Below are positions 11,081 through 21,767 of a DNA stretch of 64,000 nucleotides, piece by piece. The DNA is from Isochrysis galbana (lineage: Eukaryota > Haptophyta > Isochrysidales > Isochrysidaceae). Location of the stretch: contig CM030931.1 of assembly GCA_018136815.1 (NCBI GenBank), positions 9,545,829 to 9,609,828 of the forward strand. The letters are read 5' to 3'. Both the position numbers and the translations under genes were made by a program. Each line of letters begins with the position of its first letter. The stretch's first letter is position 1. The notes beneath the pieces were generated by a model that worked only from the letters and a program-made list of their open reading frames with translations, was not told the DNA's origin and made no database searches.

Positions 11081-12978
11081 AAAAAAACTTCTTAATATTC
11101 TCGCCGCGCGCGCGACTCTGCACTCTACCACATGCAGCCTCGCCCGCCGCTCTCATCCCCCCTCCACCTGCCTTGCGGCCCGTCCCTCGTGCGCTACCTA
11201 GGGGCTGGGTGTATGGGGTTTCCTGCAGCAAACGGTGTGCACCGATCCCCGATAGGTTTTTCCACTCCTTCCTCCTGTACCATCGGGCTATCGGTTTCTA
11301 TATTGTTTTTTTGTAGACCTATGAGATGGGCGGCGTGTTTCCGTGCTTTCGGGGGTTGAGGCAGGGCGGGTGAGTGAAGCGTCATGACGGCTTATGCGCG
11401 GTTAAGCTAGCTTTTCCGTTAGTTGGAGTGCATTGGCTATTGCGGCCAGGTTGCCGCCTAACATCAGTGTGCCTTTATCGTTGAATGTAAAGACAGGTGC
11501 GCAAAGCTCACGCGGGGACTTGAGCTTCGGTTTTCTCCCTTGTGAGGCTATGCTAGTGCGTGCGGTCGAGGGCTTGTCTGGGGGGGTGAGCCCTCTGGCG
11601 AGGACCGTAAATCTGCTAAGGGTTTTTTCGATGACCGGCACGTGGTGGAAAGTGTAGTTGTCAAATTCTACTTTGTAAAAGTCACCGATTATGTACCTCC
11701 ACGCTATGATGTAGAGGGCTTTGAGGCTGTCGGGTGTCGTTGTGTTCGGGTATACGAAGAGTCTGTCTTTAAGCTTTTGTGCTGTCGATCTGTTTTCTCT
11801 AGGCGTGTACCCCGTTACCGCTTCTACGGCCCGGAAGATTTGTTGTGTGGAAGGGCATCTGGCGAGGTGTGTCGAGTTTTCGCGATGTTTTCCACATAAT
11901 CTGCATTTCGCCGTGGTCGCCGTGGCGAATCGGTTTCGTGTGCCTAGCCTCCTATGAGTGATGTGTTTAAAGTGAGGGTGTTTATCCGTGTGTTTGAGCA
12001 TCGGGTGTGTGTATAATTTCGCCACGTGGATCCACTCATCCCGGGTCAGGTCTAGCTTGCGGGTCCACTTTTCTCGGGCCGGCTGCGGTTTGTCGCTGGG
12101 GCCACCCACTAGGTATTCGCTCGTGATGTCGGATACGGTGATTTGGTCTAGTTGTATCTTGCCGTTAAGTGCGTATTCATCTGCTAAGGGGTACTCTAGG
12201 TGTTTCGGGCCTTTAAGCCCGCTTTCCCATCTGGCCGGCGTGTGGAATAGTGCCTCTTCTCCCGGCTTAGCTACGTCAGTGGTGCTAGTGGTTTCTCCCA
12301 GGTAGTTGGTGTTGGTATATATCCATATGTTGTTCCTTTTAGTGATGTATTTATCCTCTTCAGACACTTTGATTTCTTTTGTCTCGTTTTCCGGTCGAGT
12401 TTCGTCGCTAGTTCGCTCCGGTTGCGCCTTTGCGGCGGGCTGTTGCGGTGTCGGGCTAGCCTGCGCTTTGTCTTGGAGCCTCAAGGCGTGCCGAACTATA
12501 TGCTCCCACGAGTTTAAGAATTCTTGTTTGTTCACACGCGCTCCCGCGTGAGAGAAGGTTTCGGGGAGATGTTCTATGTATTGTTCGCAGTCCTCCCGGG
12601 TGTACGGCTCGGTGAAGTTGGGGTCTTTGAAGACGTTGTGCACGACGTGCGCGTTCAGTGATTCCCATAGGCTAACCCAAGCGGGGCGGGTGATCGGTGG
12701 AGGATCATGACGGTTGTGCCATAACGGCTGTGAGAGCGCCCCTTCTCTGGAGAGAAGAGATCGGTCTATCCTCAGCGCCCTGAGGTTAGTTAGGGCGTGG
12801 GGCCACGGGCCGTGTGGCGCGACCGGAGTCGCACGCACCTGCTCGGCCTCGGTGGGCGGACGCGGCCGCTTCGTCAGCGGCTGCTCCATGGACACTGGGG
12901 GGGCGCCCTCGGTGGGGGGCCCGAAGGAGAGGGGAGTCGCGTCGGCGCGCTCCATCGCGTCTAAGTATAAACTTAGTT
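11081..12978 (-). mobile_element. Internally deleted LINE with both ends and target-site duplication
   Basis: Read on the minus strand, the element begins with the hairpin AACTAAGTTTATACTTAG, has a start codon at 12955, one long frame to 11402, then a 3' UTR containing CTAGGTAGCGCACGAGGG and a tail GCGAGAATATTAAGAAG followed by about ten T. The T-run is on the sense strand. Exact 17-base duplications flank it, so it entered as one unit of about 1.9 kb. The endonuclease and reverse transcriptase present in other copies are absent, so it would depend on another element's enzymes. It sits inside a Gypsy-type remnant. Confidence 0.88.
11402..12955 (-). CDS. 517-residue protein of the deleted LINE: basic N-terminus joined to the LINE C-terminal zinc-finger domain
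   Basis: The start is taken at the ATGG just after the terminal hairpin; the frame is open further upstream but leaves the element. Residues 1-60 are Pro-rich with a nuclear-signal-like KRPRPP, as in the 5' fragments at 13947 and 28612. From about residue 65 the protein matches the C-terminal half of the LINE ORF2: SREGALSQPLWHNRHDPPPI, VHNVFKDPNF, then the finger CRLCGKHRENSTHLARC (residues spaced C-x2-C-x6-H-x4-C) and the tail region ending LTEKLA. No reverse transcriptase motif occurs. The frame is uninterrupted over 1.55 kb, suggesting either a young insertion or retained coding function. An RNA-binding role is inference. Confidence 0.8.
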   Translation of the reverse strand: MERADATPLSFGPPTEGAPPVSMEQPLTKRPRPPTEAEQVRATPVAPHGPWPHALTNLRALRIDRSLLSREGALSQPLWHNRHDPPPITRPAWVSLWESLNAHVVHNVFKDPNFTEPYTREDCEQYIEHLPETFSHAGARVNKQEFLNSWEHIVRHALRLQDKAQASPTPQQPAAKAQPERTSDETRPENETKEIKVSEEDKYITKRNNIWIYTNTNYLGETTSTTDVAKPGEEALFHTPARWESGLKGPKHLEYPLADEYALNGKIQLDQITVSDITSEYLVGGPSDKPQPAREKWTRKLDLTRDEWIHVAKLYTHPMLKHTDKHPHFKHITHRRLGTRNRFATATTAKCRLCGKHRENSTHLARCPSTQQIFRAVEAVTGYTPRENRSTAQKLKDRLFVYPNTTTPDSLKALYIIAWRYIIGDFYKVEFDNYTFHHVPVIEKTLSRFTVLARGLTPPDKPSTARTSIASQGRKPKLKSPRELCAPVFTFNDKGTLMLGGNLAAIANALQLTEKLA

Positions 12979-13107
12979 GTAAACCTCTACCGAAACCGTT
13001 GGCGGCTGGCGCAAGGCCAATCTCGGAGCGAGATCGCGTCCTTTCCCTCGCGGAGCGCGGAGAGACCCCCCACGACAAGGCGAGAAGCGCTCAATCACCT
13101 GGTCTGA
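12979..13107 (+). mobile_element. Gypsy-type fossil, right part, after the LINE
   Basis: The duplicated target sequence is followed by a continuation of the same remnant. The first 17 bases (12979-12995) are the right copy of the target-site duplication. No conserved motif is seen beyond it. Confidence 0.35.
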
Positions 13108-13436
13108 TATCTTGGGACCGGAGAATGTTTTGGACGAATCTTCCTGCCGTCGGCCGAGGAGAGGCGGACGGAGAGAGAGAGAGAGAGAGTCTCGCAGAGC
13201 GACTGCAGAACGAGAAGTCGAAGTCGTGCCGGTTTATTACCTTAAACGAGCCAACAATTATAGTAACAGCAAAAACAAAATTCGAATCGCAAATTTCGAG
13301 ACCAAAATCTGCAAACCTGGACTTGAGACCATGGGGAATCCGAATCTGTGGTTCTTGTGCGTCAGTGGCAACACGGGGAACTGTTCAATTGTAATTATGA
13401 GCGCGTACCTTACACGAATATTCATGCCTACAGCCT

Positions 13437-13974
13437 TCAGATGGGCAGGAATACAACATGGTTTTGTGCGCGCGTGTGAATGTGTCTATTGGTTCTCCCT
13501 CTCGTGGGAGTCCAGAGACCAGAGATGTCAGGCATTGTTGTGAGGCAAAGTGTCAATACATGGATATAGTGCGTATCAGCAGTTGGTGTGTGGTGTGTGA
13601 GGTTTTTGTGCCCATAGGCGGCGCGGCCGTCGCTAGGGTGAGTGAGGCCTCTGCCATAAGGCATGCCCATTGGAAGGTTCGTGCGGCTCGTCTGTTGTGT
13701 GTTGTGTGTCTAGTGTGGCTCACAGCTTGCTGTCACCCACGTGGGGGACCAGCATGGCTGCTGAGTGAGAGTGGTGTGGCCGGGGCCATGGGCCGTGTGG
13801 CGCGCCGGGGATCGCGCTCACCTGCTCGGCCTCTTTTGGCGGACGCGGTTGCTTCGCCAGCGACTGCTCCATTGGCACTGGTGGGGCGCCCGCGGCAGGG
13901 GGCCCGAAGGAGAGGAGGGGAGCGCCGGCGCGCTCCATGGCGACCAAGTATAAACTATAAACTTAGTTCAGCGA
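13437..13974 (-). mobile_element. LINE 5' fragment with terminal hairpin and ORF1 start
   Basis: On the minus strand, AACTAAGTTTATAG... with a partly duplicated loop is followed by GGTCGCCATGGAGCGCGCC. The frame from 13947 reads MVAMERAGAPLLSFGPPAAG and AKQPRPPKEAEQ. After a break, GMPYGRGLTHPSDGRAAYGH matches the same stretch in the copy at 28289-28392. It is cut before the conserved ORF1 domain. Here the 5' part of a LINE survives without its 3' end, the reverse of usual truncation. Confidence 0.7.
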
Positions 13975-14059
13975 GGGGGGGGGGGGGGAGATGGAGAGAG
14001 AGCGCACCCGACCGAGCGCCCTCGCCCGGCAGGACTTCGTTTTCGTTAGAGAGCGCCCC

Positions 14060-14345
14060 CCCCCCGGTACTGTTTTTGGGATTTGGGACTGTTTTTGTCT
14101 GTTTTTCTATGAAGGCCAAAAATAGACTGTTTTAACTGTATTTGCACGCCCCCCCCCCCTCTGTTTTTCCCATCTAGGAAAACGTCCTGTTTTTGGCTTC
14201 GCCAAGAAACCTGGGAACCTCGCAAACACGGCATGCTGCTAGGGAGGGCGTTTGAAACACGGTGAAAACGGGCTGTTTTTGGCCTCCGTACAAACACGGT
14301 AAAACCGTCTTTACCATGTGGGGTGAATACTCAAATACCTTCACG
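14060..14345. repeat. Clustered CTGTTTTTGG-type repeats upstream of the SAM-PARP-kinase gene
   Basis: The words CTGTTTTT and ACTGTTTTTG recur at least six times among short C-runs, with a related set of AAACACGG words. No coding potential is seen. It ends just before the CT-rich leader of the next gene. It could be a short mobile element or a regulatory region. Confidence 0.4.
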
Positions 14346-14475
14346 TGAAGTACTCTATAACGACCGTCAACTGCCGCGTTTTGTGCTGCCGTGAGTCCTT
14401 CACACATCTCTCACCCCATCCCTCCCAATCTCTCTCTCTCTACGCTTTCCCTCCCCACCCCTCCCCGCACCGACC

Positions 14476-14477
<2 letters not shown>

Positions 14478-14518
<41 letters not shown>

Positions 14519-14520
14519 TC
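14478..14520. repeat. CT microsatellite in the 5' leader
   Basis: About 20 uninterrupted CT units lie about 90 bases before the start codon at 14609. CT-rich leaders are common before genes in this window. Confidence 0.9.
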
Positions 14521-14608
14521 CCCCTCGTACGAGTATATTCCTCCCTCCAACGACCCCCCCTTTCTACCCTACTACCTCTCCTTCTCTCCTCCTCCGTCCC
14601 CGCGCTCG

Positions 14609-17600
14609 ATGTTCTCCTCGGAGCCTGGCCGACTCATGCTCAGGGTAGGCCACTGTGTCAACCCCGAGAAGAGCGGCAAGCGCTTCCGTGTGCACGTCCG
14701 CCAGCTCCTCGAGGGTGTGGAGCGGGAGACGCTGAGTGCGGCGCCTCGGAGAGGAAGCCAGGAGGTGAGCCCGACGGCCGCTGAAGTCGCAGCCCTTCGC
14801 GGAGTCTCCTTCCGCATCGTGTCTGACGATCTGCGCGTGACTGAGACATTTCTGAGCGCACCTGGGCCGTTTGAGTGGGGGAAATTCGTCTGCCAAGGAA
14901 TTGAGGCGTGCGTGCCCGTCGCGATAACCTTCCACTTCACCGAGCCGAGTGTGCCGCCGCATATCCATGTGCACGAGGTGCTACTCACGGACCGCTGCCA
15001 TGCCGCCAGAGGGCGGGCCGGCGACGACGAGATCGAACTTGTGCTGCCTAAGCCAAAGCCTTTCCGATGGGGCGCGCATGAGGCAGCGCCTGGGAAGTAC
15101 TTGCACGTGGACAATCTGACGACCCGCGTTGCCTCGGGCCCGATGATCGGCTCTGCTTGGGCCACTCGCCCCAGCGTCCATGCTGCCACAAGCGGAGGCG
15201 CTAAAGTCGGGGACGCGCCCCCACAGCCCACTGATTTTGAGGCCTTTCCACCGCTTTCGGGGGCACGACCCTCGGGCTTCGTGATGGGTCGCACGCACTC
15301 TTTTTCCTCTGCCATTCGCCTCACCTCGCCCCGCCGAAGCTCGGATCAAAACGAGCCGAGTGCCCGGACGAGCGGGGAGTCTGCCACGTTGGCCACAACA
15401 GAGAAATACTTTGGACTACAGCCGTTGCGCCGTGTCACTTCCTCATCGGGCCATCCGGCTCTCGTGACTGCGCGTGCTGAGCCACCCACTCGTTCGTCAT
15501 CTCGCTCTACTCGGGGCGACAGGAGCCGACAATCGAGCTGCGAGTCGACGCGCGACCCGTGCGCTGTTGGAATTCCGCCGCCACCGACACGCCGGCAAAC
15601 CACCGGGAGCTCCAGAGGCAGTGGCAATATGACGCAGGGCTACTCGGACCATCTTCGGAGTGAGGGGCCGCCGCCCTCGCCGCCTCCAACCTCCCCTGCG
15701 ACCACCCCCTCGAGTAGGTCTTCGATCTCCCGCTCCACCACCGAAACGGGTGCCGCTGGCCCGCTGGCAGAGCCGCCATTTGTGGCAAGCGGGACTTGCA
15801 TTGTGCAGCCGTCCCCGGCAGCGCTCGCAGCTGTGACAGCTTCTCTCAGAACTTCCGATGCCAGAAATAGCGAGCACGAGACCAGTACATGTCAACCGCA
15901 GCGCACGCCGACGCCAGTGCAGAGGGAAGGGACGAGGGGGCTGTCCTCCGAACCGACATGCGAGGGCTCCAGCGCTGGCGGTGGCTCAAGATGCGGTGAG
16001 AGTGACTGTGTCCAAGATGAAGGTGGCATAGATGGAACCGATTATGCCGCCTTGGCAGCCGGGGATTCACGGTATGTGCTGGCGTGGCTGGAATCGATCG
16101 GCCTCGGTTGCTACGCAGACGCCTTCCAGCACTGCGCTATCGATGGCAAGACCCTCGCAACCTTGAGCGAATCCGAGCTTGGGTGAGTAGCTTGCCTTAC
16201 GGGCCAAATGATGACTCAATTAGGGAGCTGGGCGGCCGTAAGCCTCGACACGGGCGCCATGCCTTGCTCATCCCGCCCACTCACGCCCAACCCTTCTCCC
16301 CTGACTCCACTGCCCGTCAGGCGCGATCTTGGTGTGAACAATAAGCTGCATCGGCGCCGCCTGCTGCTCGAACTGAAGCACGTGCGTGCCGCAGCTCCGC
16401 CAGCGCCCATTGCACCACGGAAAGAGCGCTCGACTCCCGAAGAACGCTTCTGTCTTGAGGAGGTGACCTCGCTCCTCGAGTTTCAGCATGTGCGAAATCA
16501 TGTCGAGCGCACGGTAGCCCCTGCAAACATCCCAGCTGGTGGACAGAGCGCTCTCACCGGTCTTGTCGATGGGGCCTATGCCACCGCTGTGGCTGATGAC
16601 ACTCTCAAGGCAGAGGTCGGCGAGACGCCCCTGCGGGTGCTGCGCATACAGCGCGTCGTCAACCCACAGCTCGCTTACTTTTTCGAGAAGACTTCCCGCA
16701 ATCTCACTGAACCGCGCGCCAACCACAGCTTGCCACCTCAAGGCGGCTACTTCTTCGGCGCCGACGCCACAGCCACTGCAGCCATCTGCCGTGACGGGTT
16801 CAACCCCGCAACCTGGCAAGTCGGGCCGTTCGGGCTTGGGCAGTCTCTTTATGCGTGTGCCGCCAAAGCGGCGGCCACACGCTTTGTCGGCGAGAACACG
16901 TGTGTGATGCTTTGCGAGGCCATGCTCGGTTCGGTGTGGCAGCTTCGACGTGGCGAAGCCCCCCCTGACGACCCCTTCCTCCCTGATGGGTGGTCTTCTC
17001 TTAGCCTCGAGGCCATGCGCCGGTATGGTCACGACTCGCTAGCAGTACCAGAATCGGACGAGCTCGTCGTGTACTCTCGATACCAAGCTGTGCCTCGCTA
17101 TCTCATTTATTTCGAGCGGGTCGAGTTGCCCCCTGTCGATGAAGCGGCGCTACTTCACGCTGCTATCACGCTGTCTTCCACCCAGCGAACGGTCGATGCC
17201 GCCGAGGGTGGATCACCCCACGATCACGATTCGCACGCCGCGGCCGCGCTCCGCCTCGCTGCGGCCGCACACTCTGCCGTTGGTCACCTCGCTGCTGTAG
17301 CAGCAGCCGGAGTCCCAACGCCCGTTCCTTGCAACACACCACCCTCCTCACTCGACCAGCCGTTGTCGTTGAACTCTTCTTGCGCTTCCTTACACACCTT
17401 GCCCGGCGAAGGCGGATCATCCCATGATCATGATTCGCCCGCCGCGGCTGCAATCCGCCTCGTCGCGGCCGCACACCTCGCTGCTAGTCACCTCGCTGCT
17501 GCAGCAGCCGGAGTCCCAACGCCCGATCTTGGCAAGGCACCACTCACGCCACTCGTTCAGCCCTTGTCGTTGAGCTCGTCGTGCACTTCCCTATACACCC

Positions 17601-19378
17601 TGCCCGCATGCGGCTCCGTGCACGCCACACCTGTACAGTCCTTGTCGCATGCCCACTCGCTATCCTCTTCCTACAGCGACCTGAACGCTCTCAGCGCGTG
17701 TGCGCATGTGTACCCATACGCCAATGGACCGAGTAGTGGGAGCGTCACCTTCGATGATGGGAGATACGAGCAGTACTTGACCTCTTCTTCCCCTTGGCCT
17801 TTGGGCGACGAGCGTTGCACTCGTGCGCGCGCCTTCGACCGGCGGGCGAGGCGCGATGTTTTTCTGAAATTAGTCTTCACGCACCACGAGGCCTCCCGTG
17901 AGATGGAAGCCTTACGTAAAGTTGGCCCGCAGTATGCGTGTGAGTTCTACGATCGCTTCACTTTGGAGCCGTCCCATGGTGGCGCAAAGGCTGGGGAAGT
18001 GCTCGTGCTCGAGGCTGCACAGCCAGGCGCTGATATGTCTATTCACGGCTTGTGCCGGCGCGCTGTGCACGCGCTCAGCGAAGATTCAAAGGGCACGCTC
18101 CTGGGAGGAGGCACTTCCGCTTTGATGGTGACTGCTTACGCTTTGCGGGTGCTACAACTCGTAGCCCGCGTCCATGACGTCGGGCTCGTTCACTGTGATA
18201 TCAAGCCGCACCACTTCATGCGCTTTGGGGCACATGGCGAGCTTAAGCTCGTCGATTTCGGGGGAGCGGTGCGCGACGGTGCCACACTCACACCAGCACA
18301 CTCCCGACGCTACGTCGCACCTGAGGTCGCGCAAGCACTACGTATCTCTCTCCATGCCACAGTCCGCGTCCGGCCTCCTCTCGATATTTGGTCGGCAGGA
18401 CTTGTTTTGTACGAGCTCTTCACCGGCAGACCTTTCTTTGAGGAGTCGGTCACCTATTCCGCTATTGCTGTCATGGCGTCCGCAGGTGCGGGCGCTGAGG
18501 CCGTTAATATGCGCGTTCGAGAGCACTCGCTTACTAACGTCGTCTCGGAGGCTCACTTGCGACTCGTCACGTCGATGCTCGCGCCCGCCGAAATGCGGCC
18601 TTCTGCAGTCGAACTGCTTCTAAAATCTTGCTTTCGGCCTGCTGACGACACATTTGAGCGTCGTAGGCTCGAGGTTGCCGCCTTTTTCTCAAACCCTCCA
18701 ACACGTGCGGGCGACCTCAAGCTGATGCGTGAGATTCAGGAACTGACTGAGGCACTCCCAAACTGGCGGCGATATGTTTGTCCTGCCGCGAGACTTTCAG
18801 ATGTAGCCGCATTGCTCGAGGGCGAGTTCATGCCTCGTCTCATCTCATTCTCGGGGCATGAATTTGCGGGTTACTTGCTTTTCGAGCCTGAAGAGCGCGG
18901 TGGCGCGCCGCGTGTACCGACCGCAGACGAGCTAGTCGTGCTTCTTTCGCCCCAGCGTGCACCGAAGCTTCAAGCGGTCTTTTTGAACGCATGCAAGACG
19001 GAACGCCTCGCACATGCTCTACGTGCCGAGCTGCCTCACTTGTCCGTCATTTGCTGGCGAACTCTTGCAGCTGATGCGGCCGCAAAGACGTTTTCTCGCG
19101 GCTTTTATCGGGCGCTCGCCCAAGGAGAGGGTGTTGCTATTGCCACGGCCTTCTCAGCGGGCAAGGCCGCATTCTTGCGCGCAGGATACGCGGAAGGAGA
19201 TCCCGATGATTATTTACACTCGCGCGAGCATGAGCATTGCACGCGCGAGTGGCGTCTCGCAAATCGGGATGGATGGAAGTGTTGCATTCATTGCAATCCT
19301 CCTGTGCATGGGATACCTGTACTAGTCACTGGAGGGATGCGGACGCCGAGAGCGGATCGGCGTTCCGGACGGCAGTGA
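14609..19378 (+). CDS. SAM / PARP-like / protein kinase / CHAT-like protease fusion protein
   Basis: Two exons (14609-16182, 16321-19378) with a 138-base GT-AG intron encode 1543 residues; the intron splits the SAM domain and the join restores it. Residues 1-190 are an unrecognised globular region, then a Ser/Pro-rich stretch. SAM spans about 489-547 (YVLAWLESIGLGCYADAFQH ... RRRLLLELKHV). The PARP-like domain spans about 630-795 (VLRIQRVVNPQLAYFFEKT, YFFGADATATAAICRDGFNP, LYACAAKAAATRF, VVYSRYQAVPRYLIYF); the usual catalytic His is replaced by Phe. A duplicated 68-residue linker follows. The kinase spans about 1002-1295, with Lys1042, H1149-C-D1151-x-K1153, D1172-F-G and A-P-E at 1191-1193. 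The C-terminal 1350-1480 resembles CHAT caspase-like proteases, with His1371 in SFSGHE and Cys1416 in LNACKTE. Inferred role: a signalling or cell-death effector with its own kinase and protease modules. Its substrates are unknown. Confidence 0.88.
17204..17611 (+). repeat. Tandem duplication of a 204-base coding unit
   Basis: Units 17204-17407 and 17408-17611 encode two 68-residue copies (GGSPHDHDSHAAAALRLAAA and GGSSHDHDSPAAAAIRLVAA, each ending in a Ser/Leu stretch). They lie between the PARP-like and kinase domains. The length is a multiple of three, so the frame is kept. Ala-rich helices between two folded domains suggest a spacer. Confidence 0.9.
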
Positions 19379-19559
19379 TGTTGCCACCCTGCAGCGACAC
19401 TTCGTCGATCCTCCCAGACCAACCTTCACAGCGCCGCTCATTAGAATAAAAGGTCCACATAATGGCCTGCAGCGCCCGCCATCGCCGGCTCGTCTTGCTC
19501 CTTTGAACCGGTACCTCACCATACCATTCGCGCCGACATCACAGTACTAATGAAATATT

Positions 19560-20040
19560 TTCGACTAATCTTATGATTGGTCGCCATGGAGGGGGGATGA
19601 TTGGTCGCCATGGAGGGGGGCCTCGCGTCCCCCCCACTCTCTCGACTCCCCTCATGGGGGGCGAGAACCATCCACCCCCCTGCGTTGCCTCTTGGCATGC
19701 AGGGGGGACTTGCCCAGACTCTCCTAGAGAGTTGGGCACAGATCGCACGCCCTGGCCTGCTTCTCGCTCTGACCAAGCCCTCCTCCCCCTGGCCCCTGGA
19801 CCCCCCTGATTAGGAGCCCCCAGCCAGCTCCAGTCGACCTTCAGGGGCGCGAGAGCCAACGAGGAATAGGCAGGAGGGGCCAGGGCCATGCCCCAACCTC
19901 GCCTGCCCCCTGAGCTATGCTCCCAAGCCCCTGCAAGCCACCTGGGGACCTGAAGAGGGGTCGCAGGCGCGCGCCATGGGCGCGCGCCGCAGGGAAGAGA
20001 GGAGGAAGAGAGAAGAGGGAGGGGAGGGGGGAGCGCCAGC
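19560..20040 (+). repeat. GC-rich dispersed repeat (family R), copy 1
   Basis: It begins with a hairpin CGACTAATC-TTAT-GATTGGTCG followed by CCATGGAGGGGGG, the latter given twice. The body has the words GGCCAGGGCCATGCCCC and CTGCCCCCTGAGCT, shared with the minus-strand copies at 23995-24482 and 48000-48437. No LINE protein is encoded, although frames stay open in the GC-rich body. Confidence 0.6.
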
Positions 20041-20159
20041 TCTCCCCTCCGGCGCTAACATGTCTTCTGGCCCTGTTTCCTGTTAGGTAAAAGAAGACAG
20101 TGGTTGCCAGAGCCAAAGCCAGGAGGGAAGGGCAGCGGCTCGCCGCGGCCACTCGCTTC

Positions 20160-21120
20160 GGCGAGAGAGATTAGGCCTTGTTTGATTTTGTTTCGCTCAT
20201 TGCTCTCTCGCATGGAAGCTCGGTTCTAGCAGGGGTGTGTCGCATTCGCGATCGACCTCGTTCGCGCCCTTCGACTTTACTCGTTAGTCGTTCTACTCGC
20301 CACTCATTACTCGTAACTCGTAACTCGCTCCTTGCCTGGTTGCGCCTCCTTGTAGCCTGTGCATCCTGATTCCCGCCAAGCCTGGTCCTTGTTGTGCTTT
20401 GCGATCGCTTGGGTCCCTCCTTGCTCTCGTTCTCCCCCGCGCTCGTCCTCGTTCTCGTCGCAGGTGTTCGCCGTTGTGGGTTTTCCCCCCAGCGGTTAGC
20501 CTACTTCCTCGCCCTTGTTTTCATGCCAGTGCACGGGAAGTGTTGTAGATTCCCTCCTTAATTCTACTTACCCTTCCTTGTAACTGTCGATCGCATCGGC
20601 TCTTCCGTTGTATCGTCGCTCCCTTCCCGTCGTATCGTCGCTCCCTTTCCGCCGCATCGTCGCTCTCCTTTCGGCTTTCTCTTCCTTGTTTTCTATTCCC
20701 CGTGTTTCCCCGTTCGAGTAGGGGAAGATACGTGAATGTGAGGGAGAGTGGGGTCAGTGTTGAGTGAGCGTGACAGTTAGTGTGTGGTTTTTGGGGTGGA
20801 GTCTGTCAGTCATCTCTCGGCCCCGTCGTTCGTTCTCGTTCTCTCGTTCTCGTTTTCGCTCCCCGTCCTCGCCTTCGCTCCTCGTTCATAACACCTACTT
20901 TACACCACAAGTCTCAAACACCCGCTCATTCGCCCTCGCTCTCACTCTCGTCTCGTTATGTCCGCCTCGTCGCCTCACTCTGCCTCTCCCAAGCCCGTCT
21001 CCCTGTCTCCTCTGGAGACGGATGAGCCCGTCATTTTCCCGTCCCCAACTTTCGCCGTGCCTCTCGCCGCTTCCCCTCCGTCCCCTCCGGTCCCATCTGA
21101 GGTTGTGGTGACCTCGGATC
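20160..21120 (+). mobile_element. LINE 5' UTR and ORF1 start
   Basis: A long CT-rich leader full of CTCGTT/CTCGCC words leads to ATG 20958, starting MSASSPHSASPKPVSLSPLE, a Pro/Ser-rich N-terminus like that at 55156. The left limit is uncertain. At about 21120 it meets an opposite-strand LINE 3' piece. Confidence 0.5.
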
Positions 21121-21765
21121 CGTCATCGTCCCCTCGTGCTCTACCTAGGGGCTCAGTGTTCGGGGTTTCCAATGGCATGCGGCGTGCACCGATCCCCGAC
21201 GGTCGATTCCTCGGCCTTCCCTCGCGCCATCGGACGGTCAGTTTCTCTTGTGGTTCTCGCAGATGTTGTCGCGTAAAGTATGGGACATGGGGTTGCGTTG
21301 CGCACTGAGTCTACGATGTTAGGTCGTGGAGGGTGTGGGGTGCGGCGTTCGGTGGGAGATTAAGCTAGCCTTTCTGCTATGTCAAGTGCTTGTGCCACTA
21401 GGGTCAGGTTTGTGTTCATCGCGAGGGCCCTTTGTCGTTTGTTTTGAATGAAGATCGGGGCGCTAAGTTCCCGTGCGTCCTTGATCTTTGGCCTTCTGCC
21501 TCGGAAGGATTGCCTTGTACGCGCTGGCGAGGTTTTGTTAGAGGATTCGAGGCCGCGTACGAGGATTGTGAATCTGGTCAGAGTGCGTTCGATGACGGGG
21601 ATGTGGTGAAAGGAGTAATTGTCATATTCGACTTCATAGAAGCCATTTATTATAAATCTCCATGCTATCAGATATAGGGTTTTGAGGCTATTGGGCGTTG
21701 GCGTGCCCGGGTATGCAAACATTCTGTCTTTTATTTCTTGTGTCGCTGTCCTCTTTTGTTCCGGT
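21120..21765 (-). mobile_element. LINE 3' fragment: ORF2 C-terminus and 3' UTR
   Basis: The minus-strand frame 21722-21360 (120 residues, from FAYPGTPTPNSLKTLYLIAW to AQALDIAERLA) matches the C-terminus of the 11402-12955 protein. The following 3' UTR holds the GGTAGAGCACGAGGGG relative of the GGTAGCGCAC motif. The T tail is missing, so the 3' end is cut. Confidence 0.75.
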
Positions 21766-21767
21766 AG

